Shown piece after piece: positions 36,064-49,959 of a stretch of DNA of 64,000 nt. A program made the translations under genes and the position numbers. Under the pieces are notes generated by a model. The model did no database searches. It saw only the letters and a list, made by a program, of their open reading frames with translations, and was not told the origin of the DNA. Every line of letters begins with the position of its first letter. The stretch's first letter is position 1. This DNA comes from Crotalaria pallida (Eukaryota > Streptophyta > Magnoliopsida > Fabales > Fabaceae). The stretch is taken from NCBI GenBank assembly GCA_037953625.1, contig CM075651.1:107261001-107325000 (forward strand), read 5' to 3'.

Positions 36064-37181
36064 CATTCTACACTTGTTAGAACCTCCAAGGACTCATGCT
36101 ACACCCTCTATGTCCTTTGGGGACTCAAGCATTGTTTAGGATCATTCTAATGGTTCTTATAAGTCCTAATACACATTCCGAGACCATTCTACACCTTTAG
36201 AATACTCCCTTTATCATTCTACACTTGTTAAAACCTCCAAGGACTCATGCTAGACCCTCTACGTCCCTTGGGGACTCAAGCATTGTTTAGGATCATTCTA
36301 ATGGTTCTTATAAGTCCTAATACACAATCCTAGACCTTTCTAAGCCTTTAGAATACTCTATTAACCATTCTACACCTGTTAGAACCTCCAATTACTCATT
36401 CTAGACCCTCTACGTCCCATGGGGACTCAAGCATTGTTTAGGATCATTTTAATGGTTCTTATAAGTCCTAATACACATTCCTAGACCATTCTAAGCCTTT
36501 AGAATACTCTCTTAACCATTCTACACTTGTTAGAACCTCCAAGGACGCATGCTACACCCTCTACGTCCCTTGGGGACTCAAGCATTGTTTAGGATCTTTA
36601 TAATGGTTATTATAAGTCCTAATACACATTCCTAGACCATTCTACACCTTTAGAATACTCTCTTAACCATTCTACACTTGTTAGAACCTCCAAGGACTCA
36701 TTCTACACCTTTAGAATACTCTCTTTACCATTCTACACTTGATAGAACCTCCAAGGACTCATGCTAGACCCTCTACGTCCCTTGGGGACTCAAGCATTGT
36801 TTAGGATCATTCTTATGGTTCTTATAAGTCCTAATACACATTCCTAGACCTTTCTAAGCCTTTAGAATACTCTATTAACCATTCTACACCTGTTAGAACC
36901 TCCAATTACTCATTCTAGACCCTCTACGTCCCATGGGGACTCAAGCATTGTTTAGGATCATTCTAATGGTTCTTATAAGTCCTAATACACATTCCTAGAC
37001 CATTCTAAGCCTTTAGAATACTCTCTAAACCATTCTACACTTGTTAGAACCTCCAAGGACTCATGCTACACCCTCTACGTCCCATGGGGACTCAAGCATT
37101 GTTTAGGATCATTCTAATGGTTCTTATAAGTCCTAATACACATTCCTAGACCATTCTAAGCCTTTAGAATACTCTCTTAAC
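36064..37181 (+). repeat. 1118-bp HOR in zone D, copy 1
   Basis: Seven monomers plus a short unit, with CCGAG/CTCCCTTTATC, CACAATCCTAGACC, CATTTTAATGG, GACGCATGC and GATCTTTATAATGG in order. It has the same length as zone A module copies but different content. Confidence 0.8.
36668..36728 (+). repeat. 61-bp short unit 18
   Basis: In the 1118-bp zone D HOR copy 1. Confidence 0.92.
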
Positions 37182-38130
37182 CATTCTACACTTGTTAGAA
37201 CCTCCAAGGACTCATGCTACACCCTCTACGTCCCTTGGGGACTCAAGCATTGTTTAGGATCATTCTAATGGTTCTTATAAGTCGTAATACACATTCCGAG
37301 ACCATTCTACACCTTTAGAATACTCCCTTTATCATTCTACACTTGTTAGAACCTCCAAGGACTCATGCTAGACCCTCTACGTCCCTTGGGGACTCAATCA
37401 TTGTTTAGGATCATTCTAATGGTTCTTATAAGTCCTAATACACAATCCTAGACCTTTCTAAGCCTTTAGAGTACTCTATTAACCATTCTACACCTGTTAG
37501 AACCTCCAATTACTCATTGTAGACCCTCTACGTCCCATGGGGACTCAAGCATTGTTTAGGATCATTTTAATGGTTCTTATAAGTCCTAATACACATTCCT
37601 AGACCATTCTAAGCCTTTAGAATACTCTCTTAACCATTCTACACTTGTTAGAACCTCCAAGGACGCATGCTACACCCTCTACGTCCCTTGGGGACTCAAG
37701 CATTGTTTAGGATCTTTATAATGGTTATTATAAGTCCTAATACACATTCCTAGACCATTCTACACCTTTAGAATACTCTCTTAACCATTCTACACTTGTT
37801 AGAACCTCCAAGGACTCATTCTACACCTTTAGAATATTCTCTTTACCATTCTACACTTGATAGAACCTCCAAGGACTCATGCTAGACCCTCTACGTCCCT
37901 TGGGGACTCAAGCATTGTTTAGGATCATTCTAATGGTTCTTATAAGTCCTAATACACATTCCTAGACCTTTCTAAGCCTTTAGAATACTCTATTAACCAT
38001 TCTACACCTGTTAGAACCTCCAAATTACTCATTCTAGACCCTCTACGTCCCATGGGGACTCAAGCATTGTTTAGGATCATTCTAATGGTTCTTATAAGTC
38101 CTAATACACATTCCTAGACCATTCTAAGCC
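37182..38130 (+). repeat. 1118-bp HOR in zone D, copy 2 (partial)
   Basis: Colinear with copy 1 at offset 1118 (CCGAG at 37291 against 36173; short unit 37786 against 36668). Contains TAGAGTACTC near 37470 and the array's one clear 1-bp insertion, CTCCAAATTACTC near 38022. Confidence 0.78.
37786..37846 (+). repeat. 61-bp short unit 19
   Basis: In the 1118-bp zone D HOR copy 2; tail reads TAGAATATTC. Confidence 0.92.
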
Positions 38131-39055
38131 TTTAGAATACTCTCTTAACCATTCTACACTTGTTAGAACCTCCAAGGACTCATGCTACACCCTCTACGTC
38201 CCTTGGGGACTCAAGCATTGTTTAGGATCATTCTAATGGTTCTTATAAGTCCTAATACACATTCCTAGACCATTCTAAGCCTTTATAATACAATCTTAAC
38301 CATTCTACACTTGTTAGAACCTCCAAGGACTCATGCTAGACCCTCTACGTCCCTTGGGGACTCAAGCATTGTTTAGGATCATTCTAATGGTTCTTATAAG
38401 TCCTAATACACAATCCTAGACCTTTCTAAGCCTTTAGAATACTCTATTAACCATTCTACACCTGTTAGAACCTCCAATTACTCATTCTAGACCCTCTACG
38501 TCCCATGGGGACTCAAGCATTGTTTAGGATCATTCTAATGGTTCTTATAAGTCCTAATACACATTCCTAGACCATTCTAAGCCTTTAGAATACTCTCTTA
38601 ACCATTCTACACTTGTTAGAACCTCCAAGGACTCATGCTACACCCTCTACGTCCCTTCGGGACTCAAGCATTGTTTAGGATCATTCTAATGGTTCTTATA
38701 AGACCTAATACACATTCCTAGACCTTTCTAAGCCTTTAGAATACTCTATTAACCATTCTACACCTGTTAGAACCTCCAATTACTCATTCTAGACCCTCTA
38801 CGTCCCATGGGGACTCAAGCATTGTTTAGGATCATTCTAATGGTTCTTATAAGTCCTAATACACATTCCTAGACCATTCTAAGCCTTTAGAATACTCTCT
38901 TAACCATTCTACACTTGTTAGAACCTCTAAGGACTCATGCTACACCCTCTACGTCCCATGGGGACTCAAGCATTGTTTAGGATCATTCTAATGGTTCTTA
39001 TAAGTCCTAATACACATTCCTAGACCATTCTAAGCCTTTAGAATACTCTCTTAAC

Positions 39056-40475
39056 CATTCTACACTTGTTAGAACCTCCAAGGACTCATGCTACACCCTC
39101 TACGTCCCTTGGGGACTCAAGCATTGTTTAGGATCATTCTAATGGTTCTTATAAGTCCTAATACACATTCCTAGACCATTCTAAGCCTTTATAATACAAT
39201 CTTAACCATTCTACACTTGTTAGAACCTCCAAGGACTCATGCTAGACCCTCTACGTCCCTTGGGGACTCAAGCATTGTTTAGGATCATTCTAATGGTTCT
39301 TATAAGTCCTAATACACAATCCTAGACCTTTCTAAGCCTTTAGAATACTCTATTAACCATTCTACACCTGTTAGAACCTCCAATTACTCATTCTAGACCC
39401 TCTACGTCCCATGGGGACTCAAGCATTGTTTAGGATCATTTTAATGGTTCTTATAAGTCCTAATACACATTCCTAGACCATTCTAAGCCTTTAGAATATT
39501 CTCTTAACCATTCTACACTTGTTAGAACCCCCAAGGACGCATGCTACACCCTCTACGTCCCTTGGGGACTCAGGCATTGTTTAGGATCTTTATAATGGTT
39601 ATTATAAGTCCTAATACACATTCCTAGACCATTCTACACCTTTAGAATACTCTCTTAACCATTCTACACTTGTTAGAACCTCCAAGGACTCATTCTACAC
39701 CTTTAGAATACTCTCTTTACCATTCTACACTTGATAGAACCTCCAAGGACTCATGCTAGACCCTCTACGTCCCTTGGGGACTCAAGCATTGTTTAGGATC
39801 ATTCTAATGGTTCTTGTAAGTCCTAATACACATTCCTAGACCTTTCTAAGCCTTTAGAATACTCTATTAACCATTCTACACCTGTTAGAACCTCCAATTA
39901 CTCATTCTAGACCCTCTACGTCCCATGGGGACTCAAGCATTGTTTAGGATCATTCTAATGGTTCTTATAAGTCCTAATACACATTCCTAGACCATTCTAA
40001 GCCTTTAGAATACTCTCTTAACCATTCTACACTTGTTAGAACCTCCAAGGACTTATGCTACACCCTCTACGTCCCATGGGGACTCAAGCATTGTTTAGGA
40101 TCATTCTAATGGTTCTTATAAGTCCTAATACACATTCCTAGACCATTCTAAGCCTTTAGAATACTCTCTTAACCATTCTACACCTGTTAGAACCTCCAAT
40201 TACTCATTCTAGACCCTCTACGTCCCATGGGGACTCAAGCATTGTTTAGGATCATTCTAATGGTTCTTATAAGTCCTAATACACATTCCTAGACCATTCT
40301 AAGCCTTTAGAATACTCTCTTAACCATTCTACACTTGTTAGAACCTCCAAGGACTCATGCTACACCCTCTACGTCCCATGGGGACTCAAGCATTGTTTAG
40401 GATCATTCTAATGGTTCTTATAAGTCCTAATACACATTCCTAGACCATTCTAAGCCTTTAGAATACTCTCTTAAC
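39056..40475 (+). repeat. 1420-bp HOR in zone D, copy 1
   Basis: Starts with a TTTATAATACAATC monomer, then TAGAATATTC, GAACCCCCAAGG, CAGGCATTG and a short unit. Private changes seen only here are TTCTTGTAAG near 39813 and GGACTTATGC near 40051. Confidence 0.86.
39660..39720 (+). repeat. 61-bp short unit 20
   Basis: In the 1420-bp zone D HOR copy 1. Confidence 0.92.
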
Positions 40476-41079
40476 CATTCTACACTTGTTAGAACCTCCA
40501 AGGACTCATGCTACACCCTCTACGTCCCTTGGGGACTCAAGCATTGTTTAGGATCATTCTAATGGTTCTTATAAGTCCTAATACACATTCCTAGACCATT
40601 CTAAGCCTTTATAATACAATCTTAACCATTCTACACTTGTTAGAACCTCCAAGGACTCATGCTAGACCCTCTACGTCCCTTGGGGACTCAAGCATTGTTT
40701 AGGATCATTCTAATGGTTCTTATAAGTCCTAATACACAATCCTAGACCTTTCTAAGCCTTTAGAATACTCTATTAACCATTCTACACCTGTTAGAACCTC
40801 CAATTACTCATTCTAGACCCTCTACGTCCCATGGGGACTCAAGCATTGTTTAGGATCATTTTAATGGTTCTTATAAGTCCTAATACACATTCCTAGACCA
40901 TTCTAAGCCTTTAGAATATTCTCTTAACCATTCTACACTTGTTAGAACCCCCAAGGACGCATGCTACACCCTCTACGTCCCTTGGGGACTCAGGCATTGT
41001 TTAGGATCTTTATAATGGTTATTATAAGTCCTAATACACATTCCTAGACCATTCTACACCTTTAGAATACTCTCTTAAC

Positions 41080-41140
41080 CATTCTACACTTGTTAGAACC
41101 TCCAAGGACTCATTCTACACCTTTAGAATACTCTCTTTAC
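41080..41140 (+). repeat. 61-bp short unit 21
   Basis: In the 1420-bp zone D HOR copy 2. No short unit follows for about 5.9 kb. Confidence 0.92.
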
Positions 41141-41442
41141 CATTCTACACTTGATAGAACCTCCAAGGACTCATGCTAGACCCTCTACGTCCCTTGGGGA
41201 CTCAAGCATTGTTTAGGATCATTCTAATGGTTCTTATAAGTCCTAATACACATTCCTAGACCTTTCTAAGCCTTTAGAATACTCTATTAACCATTCTACA
41301 CCTGTTAGAACCTCCAATTACTCATTCTAGACCCTCTACGTCCCATGGGGACTCAAGCATTGTTTAGGATCATTCTAATGGTTCTTATAAGTCCTAATAC
41401 ACATTCCTAGACCATTCTAAGCCTTTAGAATACTCTCTTAAC

Positions 41443-41593
41443 CATTCTACACTTGTTAGAACCTCCAAGGACTCATGCTACACCCTCTACGTCCCATGGG
41501 GACTCAAGCATTGTTTAGGATCATTCTAATGGTTCTTATAAGTCCTAATACACATTCCTAGACCATTCTAAGCCTTTAGAATACTCTCTTAAC
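41443..41593 (+). repeat. Reference monomer, CCATGG type
   Basis: An A-haplotype monomer in which CCCTTGGGG has become CCCATGGGG, creating a CCATGG palindrome. It is otherwise at consensus. The type first appears near 30.07 kb and is one of the commonest forms of zone D; I saw none before 29 kb, so it marks the right half of the window. Confidence 0.9.
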
Positions 41594-41744
41594 CATTCTA
41601 CACCTGTTAGAACCTCCAATTACTCATTCTAGACCCTCTACGTCCCATGGGGACTCAAGCATTGTTTAGGATCATTCTAATGGTTCTTATAAGTCCTAAT
41701 ACACATTCCTAGACCATTCTAAGCCTTTAGAATACTCTCTTAAC
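41594..41744 (+). repeat. Reference monomer, CCTGTTAG/CCAATTACTC/TCTAGACC type
   Basis: A zone C/D monomer with linked changes: CACCTGTTAG at the start, CCAATTACTC instead of CCAAGGACTC, CATTCTAGACC instead of CATGCTACACC, and CCCATGGGG. It usually follows a monomer ending CTATTAAC. An earlier form with CCAATGACTC occurs in zone B, which suggests a stepwise lineage AAGG to AATG to AATT (inference). Confidence 0.88.
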
Positions 41745-41895
41745 CATTCTACACTTGTTAGAACCTCCAAGGACTCATGCTACACCCTCTACGTCCCATG
41801 GGGACTCAAGCATTGTTTAGGATCATTCTAATGGTTCTTATAAGTCCTAATACACATTCCTAGACCATTCTAAGCCTTTAGAATACTCTCTTAAC

Positions 41896-42330
41896 CATTC
41901 TACACTTGTTAGAACCTCCAAGGACTCATGCTACACCCTCTACGTCCCTTGGGGACTCAAGCATTGTTTAGGATCATTCTAATGGTTCTTATAAGTCCTA
42001 ATACACATTCCTAGACCATTCTAAGCCTTTATAATACAATCTTAACCATTCTACACTTGTTAGAACCTCCAAGGACTCATGCTAGACCCTCTACGTCCCT
42101 TGGGGACTCAAGCATTGTTTAGGATCATTCTAATGGTTCTTATAAGTCCTAATACACAATCCTAGACCTTTCTAAGCCTTTAGAATACTCTATTAACCAT
42201 TCTACACCTGTTAGAACCTCCAATTACTCATTCTAGACCCTCTACGTCCCATGGGGACTCAAGCATTGTTTAGGATCATTTTAATGGTTCTTATAAGTCC
42301 TAATACACATTCCTAGACCATTCTAAGCCT
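41896..42330 (+). repeat. 1420-bp HOR in zone D, copy 3 (partial)
   Basis: Repeats the first ~3 monomers (TTTATAATAC, CACAATCC, CATTTTAATGG). It then leaves the HOR where TAGAATACTC...CACCTGTTAG replaces TAGAATATTC. Confidence 0.8.
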
Positions 42331-42499
42331 TTAGAATACTCTCTTAACCATTCTACACCTGTTAGAACCTCCAATTACTCATTCTAGACCCTCTACGTCC
42401 CATGGGGACTCAAGCATTGTTTAGGATCATTCTAATGGTTCTTATAAGTCCTAATACACATTCCTAGACCATTCTAAGCCTTTAGAATACTCTCTTAAC

Positions 42500-44009
42500 C
42501 ATTCTACACTTGTTAGAACCTCCAAGGACTCATGCTACACCCTCTACGTCCCTTGGGGACTCAAGCATTGTTTAGGATCATTCTAATGGTTCTTATAAGT
42601 CCTAATACACATTCCTAGACCATTCTAAGCCTTTATAATACAATCTTAACCATTCTACACTTGTTAGAACCTCCAAGGACTCATGCTAGACCCTCTACGT
42701 CCCTTGGGGACTCAAGCATTGTTTAGGATCATTCTAATGGTTCTTATAAGTCCTAATACACAATCCTAGACCTTTCTAAGCCTTTAGAATACTCTATTAA
42801 CCATTCTACACCTGTTAGAACCTCCAATTACTCATTCTAGACCCTCTACGTCCCATGGGGACTCAAGCATTGTTTAGGATCATTCTAATGGTTCTTATAA
42901 GTCCTAATACACATTCCTAGACCATTCTAAGCCTTTAGAATACTCTCTTAACCATTCTACACTTGTTAGAACCTCCAAGGAGTCATGCTACACCCTCTAC
43001 GTCCCTTCGGGACTCAAGCATTGTTTAGGATCATTCTAATGGTTCTTATAAGACCTAATACACATTCCTAGACCTTTCTAAGCCTTTAGAATACTCTATT
43101 AACCATTCTACACCTGTTAGAACCTCCAATTACTCATTCTAGACCCTCTACGTCCCATGGGGACTCAAGCATTGTTTAGGATCATTCTAATGGTTCTTAT
43201 AAGTCCTAATACACATTCCTAGACCATTCTAAGCCTTTAGAATACTCTCTTAACCATTCTACACTTGTTAGAACCTCCAAGGACTCATGCTACACCCTCT
43301 ACGTCCCATGGGGACTCAAGCATTGTTTAGGATCATTCTAATGGTTCTTATAAGTCCTAATACACATTCCTAGACCATTCTAAGCCTTTAGAATACTCTC
43401 TTAACCATTCTACACTTGTTAGAACCTCCAAGGACTCATGCTACACCCTCTACGTCCCATGGGGACTCAAGCATTGTTTAGGATCATTCTAATGGTTCTT
43501 ATAAGTCCTAATACACATTCCTAGACCATTCTAAGCCTTTAGAATACTCTCTTAACCATTCTACACTTGTTAGAACCTCCAAGGACTCATGCTACACCCT
43601 CTACGTCCCTTGGGGACTCAAGCATTGTTTAGGATCATTCTAATGGTTCTTATAAGTCCTAATACACATTCCTAGACCATTCTAAGCCTTTAGAATACAA
43701 TCTTAACCATTCTACACTTGTTAGAACCTCCAAGGACTCAAGCTACACCCTCTACGTCCCTTGGGGACTCAAGCATTGTTTAGGATCATTCTAATGGTTC
43801 TTATAAGTCCTAATACACATTCCTAGACCATTCTAAGCCTTTAGAATACTCTCTTAACCTTTCTACACCTGTTAGAACCTCCAAGGACTCATGCTACACC
43901 CTCTACGTCCCATGGGGACTCAAGCATTGTTTAGGATCATTCTAATGGTTCTTATAAGTCCTAATACACATTCCTAGACCATTCTAAGCCTTTAGAATAC
44001 TCTCTTAAC
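42500..44009 (+). repeat. 1510-bp HOR, copy 1 (10 monomers)
   Basis: TTTATAATAC at 42631, CCCTTCGGGACTC/AAGACCTAAT near 43010-43052, three successive CCATGG monomers, CTCAAGCTACACC and TAACCTTTCTAC. No short unit. Confidence 0.8.
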
Positions 44010-45519
44010 CATTCTACACTTGTTAGAACCTCCAAGGACTCATGCTACACCCTCTACGTCCCTTGGGGACTCAAGCATTGTTTAGGATCATTCTAATGGT
44101 TCTTATAAGTCCTAATACACATTCCTAGACCATTCTAAGCCTTTATAATACAATCTTAACCATTCTACACTTGTTAGAACCTCCAAGGACTCATGCTAGA
44201 CCCTCTACGTCCCTTGGGGACTCAAGCATTGTTTAGGATCATTCTAATGGTTCTTATAAGTCCTAATACACATTCCTAGACCATTCTAAGCCTTTATAAT
44301 ACAATCTTAACCATTCTACACTTGTTAGAACCTCCAAGGACTCATGCTAGACCCTCTACGTCCCTTGGGGACTCAAGCATTGTTTAGGATCATTCTAATG
44401 GTTCTTATAAGTCCTAATACACAATCCTAGACCTTTCTAAGCCTTTAGAATACTCTATTAACCATTCTACACCTGTTAGAACCTCCAATTACTCATTCTA
44501 GACCCTCTACGTCCCATGGGGACTCAAGCATTGTTTAGGATCATTCTAATGGTTCTTATAAGTCCTAATACACATTCCTAGACCATTCTAAGCCTTTAGA
44601 ATACTCTCTTAACCATTCTACACTTGTTAGAACCTCCAAGGACTCATGCTACACCCTCTACGTCCCTTCGGGACTCAAGCATTGTTTAGGATCATTCTAA
44701 TGGTTCTTATAAGACCTAATACACATTCCTAGACCTTTCTAAGCCTTTAGAATACTCTATTAACCATTCTACACCTGTTAGAACCTCCAATTACTCATTC
44801 TAGACCCTCTACGTCCCATGGGGACTCAAGCATTGTTTAGGATCATTCTAATGGTTCTTATAAGTCCTAATACACATTCCTAGACCATTCTAAGCCTTTA
44901 GAATACTCTCTTAACCATTCTACACTTGTTAGAACCTCCAAGGACTCATGCTACACCCTCTACGTCCCATGGGGACTCAAGCATTGTTTAGGATCATTCT
45001 AATGGTTCTTATAAGTCCTAATACACATTCCTAGACCATTCTAAGCCTTTAGAATACTCTCTTAACCATTCTACACTTGTTAGAACCTCCAAGGACTCAT
45101 GCTACACCCTCTACGTCCCTTTGGGACTCAAGCATTGTTTAGGATCATTCTAATGGTTCTTATAAGTCCTAATACACATTCCTAGACCATTCTAAGCCTT
45201 TAGAATACAATCTTAACCATTCTACACTTGTTAGAACCTCCAAGGACTCAAGCTACACCCTCTACGTCCCTTGGGGACTCAAGCATTGTTTAGGATCATT
45301 CTAATGGTTCTTATAAGTCCTAATACACATTCCTAGACCATTCTAAGCCTTTAGAATACTCTCTTAACCTTTCTACACTTGTTAGAACCTCCAAGGACTC
45401 ATGCTACACCCTCTACGTCCCATGGGGACTCAAGCATTGTTTAGGATCATTCTAATGGTTCTTATAAGTCCTAATACACATTCCTAGACCATTCTAAGCC
45501 TTTAGAATACTCTCTTAAC
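44010..45519 (+). repeat. 1510-bp HOR, copy 2 (10 monomers)
   Basis: Same length as copy 1 but one extra TTTATAATAC monomer (44141 and 44292) and one CCATGG monomer fewer. Two opposite single-monomer changes cancel out. Confidence 0.8.
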
Positions 45520-47480
45520 CATTCTACACTTGTTAGAACCTCCAAGGACTCATGCTACACCCTCTACGTCCCTTGGGGACTCAAGCATTGTTTAGGATCA
45601 TTCTAATGGTTCTTATAAGTCCTAATACACATTCCTAGACCATTCTAAGCCTTTATAATACAATCTTAACCATTCTACACTTGTTAGAACCTCCAAGGAC
45701 TCATGCTAGACCCTCTACGTCCCTTGGGGACTCAAGCATTGTTTAGGATCATTCTAATGGTTCTTATAAGTCCTAATACACAATCCTAGACCTTTCTAAG
45801 CCTTTAGAATACTCTATTAACCATTCTACACCTGTTAGAACCTCCAATTACTCATTCTAGACCCTCTACGTCCCATGGGGACTCAAGCATTGTTTAGGAT
45901 CATTCTAATGGTTCTTATAAGTCCTAATACACATTCCTAGACCATTCTAAGCCTTTAGAATACTCTCTTAACCATTCTACACTTGTTAGAACCTCCAAGG
46001 ACTCATGCTACACCCTCTACGTCCCTTCGGGACTCAAGCATTGTTTAGGATCATTCTAATGGTTCTTATAAGACCTAATACACATTCCTAGACCTTTCTA
46101 AGCCTTTAGAATACTCTATTAACCATTCTACACCTGTTAGAACCTCCAATTACTCATTCTAGACCCTCTACGTCCCATGGGGACTCAAGCATTGTTTAGG
46201 ATCATTCTAATGGTTCTTATAAGTCCTAATACACATTCCTAGACCATTCTAAGCCTTTAGAATACTCTCTTAACCATTCTACACTTGTTAGAACCTCCAA
46301 GGACTCATGCTACACCCTCTACGTCCCATGGGGACTCAAGCATTGTTTAGGATCATTCTAATGGTTCTTATAAGTCCTAATACACATTCCTAGACCATTC
46401 TAAGCCTTTAGAATACTCTCTTAACCATTCTACACTTGTTAGAACCTCCAAGGACTCATGCTACACCCTCTACGTCCCTTGGGGACTCAAGCATTGTTTA
46501 GGATCATTCTAATGGTTCTTATAAGTCCTAATACACATTCCTAGACCATTCTAAGCCTTTATAATACAATCTTAACCATTCTACACTTGTTAGAACCTCC
46601 AAGGACTCATGCTAGACCCTCTACGTCCCTTGGGGACTCAAGCATTGTTTAGGATCATTCTAATGGTTCTTATAAGTCCTAATACACAATCCTAGACCTT
46701 TCTAAGCCTTTAGAATACTCTATTAACCATTCTACACCTGTTAGAACCTCCAATTACTCATTCTAGACCCTCTACGTCCCATGGGGACTCAAGCATTGTT
46801 GAGGATCATTTTAATGGTTCTTATAAGTCCTAATACACATTCCTAGACCATTCTAAGCCTTTAGAATATTCTCTTAACCATTCTACACTTGTTAGAACCT
46901 CCAAGGACGCATGCTACACCCTCTACGTCCCTTGGGGACTCAGGCATTGTTTAGGATCTTTATAATGGTTATTATAAGTCCTAATACACATTCCTAGACC
47001 ATTCTACACCTTTAGAATACTCTCTTAACCATTCTACACTTGTTAGAACCTCCAAGGACTCATTCTACACCTTTAGAATACTCTCTTTACCATTCTACAC
47101 TTGATAGAACCTCCAAGGACTCATGCTAGACCCTCTACGTCCCTTGGGGACTCAAGCATTGTTTAGGATCATTCTAATGGTTCTTATAAGTCCTAATACA
47201 CATTCCTAGACCTTTCTAAGCCTTTAGAATACTCTATTAACCATTCTACACCTGTTAGAACCTCCAATTACTCATTCTAGACCCTCTACGTCCCATGGGG
47301 ACTCAAGCATTGTTTAGGATCATTCTAATGGTTCTTATAAGTCCTAATACACATTCCTAGACCATTCTAAGCCTTTAGAATACTCTCTTAACCATTCTAC
47401 ACTTGTTAGAACCTCCAAGGACTCATGCTACACCCTCTACGTCCCATGGGGACTCAAGCATTGTTTAGGATCATTCTAAT
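45520..47480 (+). repeat. Earlier copy of the first half of the 3656-bp HOR
   Basis: TTTATAATAC at 45651 and 46557, GTTGAGGATC at about 46799 and the short unit at 47030 all correspond to 51510, 52416, about 52658 and 52889 at offset 5859 (38 x 151 + 61 + 60). Confidence 0.8.
47030..47090 (+). repeat. 61-bp short unit 22
   Basis: After the GTTGAGGATC and CAGGCATTG monomers, as at 52889 and 56545. Confidence 0.92.
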
Positions 47481-48147
47481 GGTTCTTATAAGTCCTAATA
47501 CACATTCCTAGACCATTCTAAGCCTTTAGAATACAATCTTAACCATTCTACACTTGTTAGAACCTCCAAGGACTCAAGCTACACCCTCTACGTCCCTTGG
47601 GGACTCAAGCATTGTTTAGGATCATTCTAATGGTTCTTATAAGTCCTAATACACATTCCTAGACCATTCTAAGCCTTTAGAATACTCTCTTAACCTTTCT
47701 ACACCTGTTAGAACCTCCAAGGACTCATGCTACACCCTCTACGTCCCATGGGGACTCAAGCATTGTTTAGGATCATTCTAATGGTTCTTATAAGTCCTAA
47801 TACACATTCCTAGACCATTCTAAGCCTTTAGAATACTCTCTTAACCATTCTACACTTGTTAGAACCTCCAAGGACTCAAGCTACACCCTCTACGTCCCTT
47901 GGGGACTCAAGCATTGTTTAGGATCATTCTAATGGTTCTTATAAGTCCTAATACACATTCCTAGACCATTCTAAGCCTTTAGAATACTCTCTTAACCTTT
48001 CTACACTTGTTAGAACCTCCAAGGACTCATGCTACACCCTCTACGTCCCATGGGGACTCAAGCATTGTTTAGGATCATTCTAATGGTTCTTATAAGTCCT
48101 AATACACATTCCTAGACCATTCTAAGCCTTTAGAATACTCTCTTAAC

Positions 48148-49053
48148 CATTCTACACTTGTTAGAACCTCCAAGGACTCATGCTACACCCTCTACGTCCC
48201 TTGGGGACTCAAGCATTGTTTAGGATCATTCTAATGGTTCTTATAAGTCCTAATACACATTCCTAGACCATTCTAAGCCTTTATAATACAATCTTAACCA
48301 TTCTACACTTGTTAGAACCTCCAAGGACTCATGCTAGACCCTCTACGTCCCTTGGGGACTCAAGCATTGTTTAGGATCATTCTAATGGTTCTTATAAGTC
48401 CTAATACACAATCCTAGACCTTTCTAAGCCTTTAGAATACTCTATTAACCATTCTACACCTGTTAGAACCTCCAATTACTCATTCTAGACCCTCTACGTC
48501 CCATGGGGACTCAAGCATTGTTTAGGATCATTCTAATGGTTCTTATAAGTCCTAATACACATTCCTAGACCATTCTAAGCCTTTAGAATACTCTCTTAAC
48601 CATTCTACACTTGTTAGAACCTCCAAGGACTCATGCTACACCCTCTACGTCCCTTCGGGACTCAAGCATTGTTTAGGATCATTCTAATGGTTCTTATAAG
48701 ACCTAATACACATTCCTAGACCTTTCTAAGCCTTTAGAATACTCTATTAACCATTCTACACCTGTTAGAACCTCCAATTACTCATTCTAGACCCTCTACG
48801 TCCCATGGGGACTCAAGCATTGTTTAGGATCATTCTAATGGTTCTTATAAGTCCTAATACACATTCCTAGACCATTCTAAGCCTTTAGAATACTCTCTTA
48901 ACCATTCTACACTTGTTAGAACCTCCAAGGACTCATGCTACACCCTCTACGTCCCATGGGGACTCAAGCATTGTTTAGGATCATTCTAATGGTTCTTATA
49001 AGTCCTAATACACATTCCTAGACCATTCTAAGCCTTTAGAATACTCTCTTAAC
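48148..49053 (+). repeat. 906-bp module (6 monomers)
   Basis: Two TTTATAATACAATC monomers 906 bp apart (48279, 49185), with CACAATCC, CCCTTCGGG/AAGACC and two CCATGG monomers between. The same spacing occurs at 38281/39187, 45651/46557, 51510/52416 and 55166/56072. Confidence 0.8.
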
Positions 49054-49959
49054 CATTCTACACTTGTTAGAACCTCCAAGGACTCATGCTACACCCTCTA
49101 CGTCCCTTGGGGACTCAAGCATTGTTTAGGATCATTCTAATGGTTCTTATAAGTCCTAATACACATTCCTAGACCATTCTAAGCCTTTATAATACAATCT
49201 TAACCATTCTACACTTGTTAGAACCTCCAAGGACTCATGCTAGACCCTCTACGTCCCTTGGGGACTCAAGCATTGTTTAGGATCATTCTAATGGTTCTTA
49301 TAAGTCCTAATACACAATCCTAGACCTTTCTAAGCCTTTAGAATACTCTATTAACCATTCTACACCTGTTAGAACCTCCAATTACTCATTCTAGACCCTC
49401 TACGTCCCATGGGGACTCAAGCATTGTTTAGGATCATTTTAATGGTTCTTATAAGTCCTAATACACATTCCTAGACCATTCTAAGCCTTTAGAATACTCT
49501 CTTAACCATTCTACACCTGTTAGAACCTCCAATTACTCATTCTAGACCCTCTACGTCCCATGGGGACTCAAGCATTGTTTAGGATCATTCTAATGGTTCT
49601 TATAAGTCCTAATACACATTCCTAGACCTTTCTAAGCCTTTAGAATACTCTATTAACCATTCTACACCTGTTAGAACCTCCAATTACTCATTCTAGACCC
49701 TCTACGTCCCATGGGGACTCAAGCATTGTTTAGGATCATTCTAATGGTTCTTATAAGTCCTAATACACATTCCTAGACCATTCTAAGCCTTTAGAATACT
49801 CTCTTAACCATTCTACACTTGTTAGAACCTCCAAGGACTCATGCTACACCCTCTACGTCCCATGGGGACTCAAGCATTGTTTAGGATCATTCTAATGGTT
49901 CTTATAAGTCCTAATACACATTCCTAGACCATTCTAAGCCTTTAGAATACTCTCTTAAC

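Larger units (their letters stand above)
40476..41895 (+). repeat. 1420-bp HOR in zone D, copy 2
   Basis: Colinear with copy 1 through all marks. The two private changes of copy 1 are absent, and I noticed no others. Confidence 0.86.
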
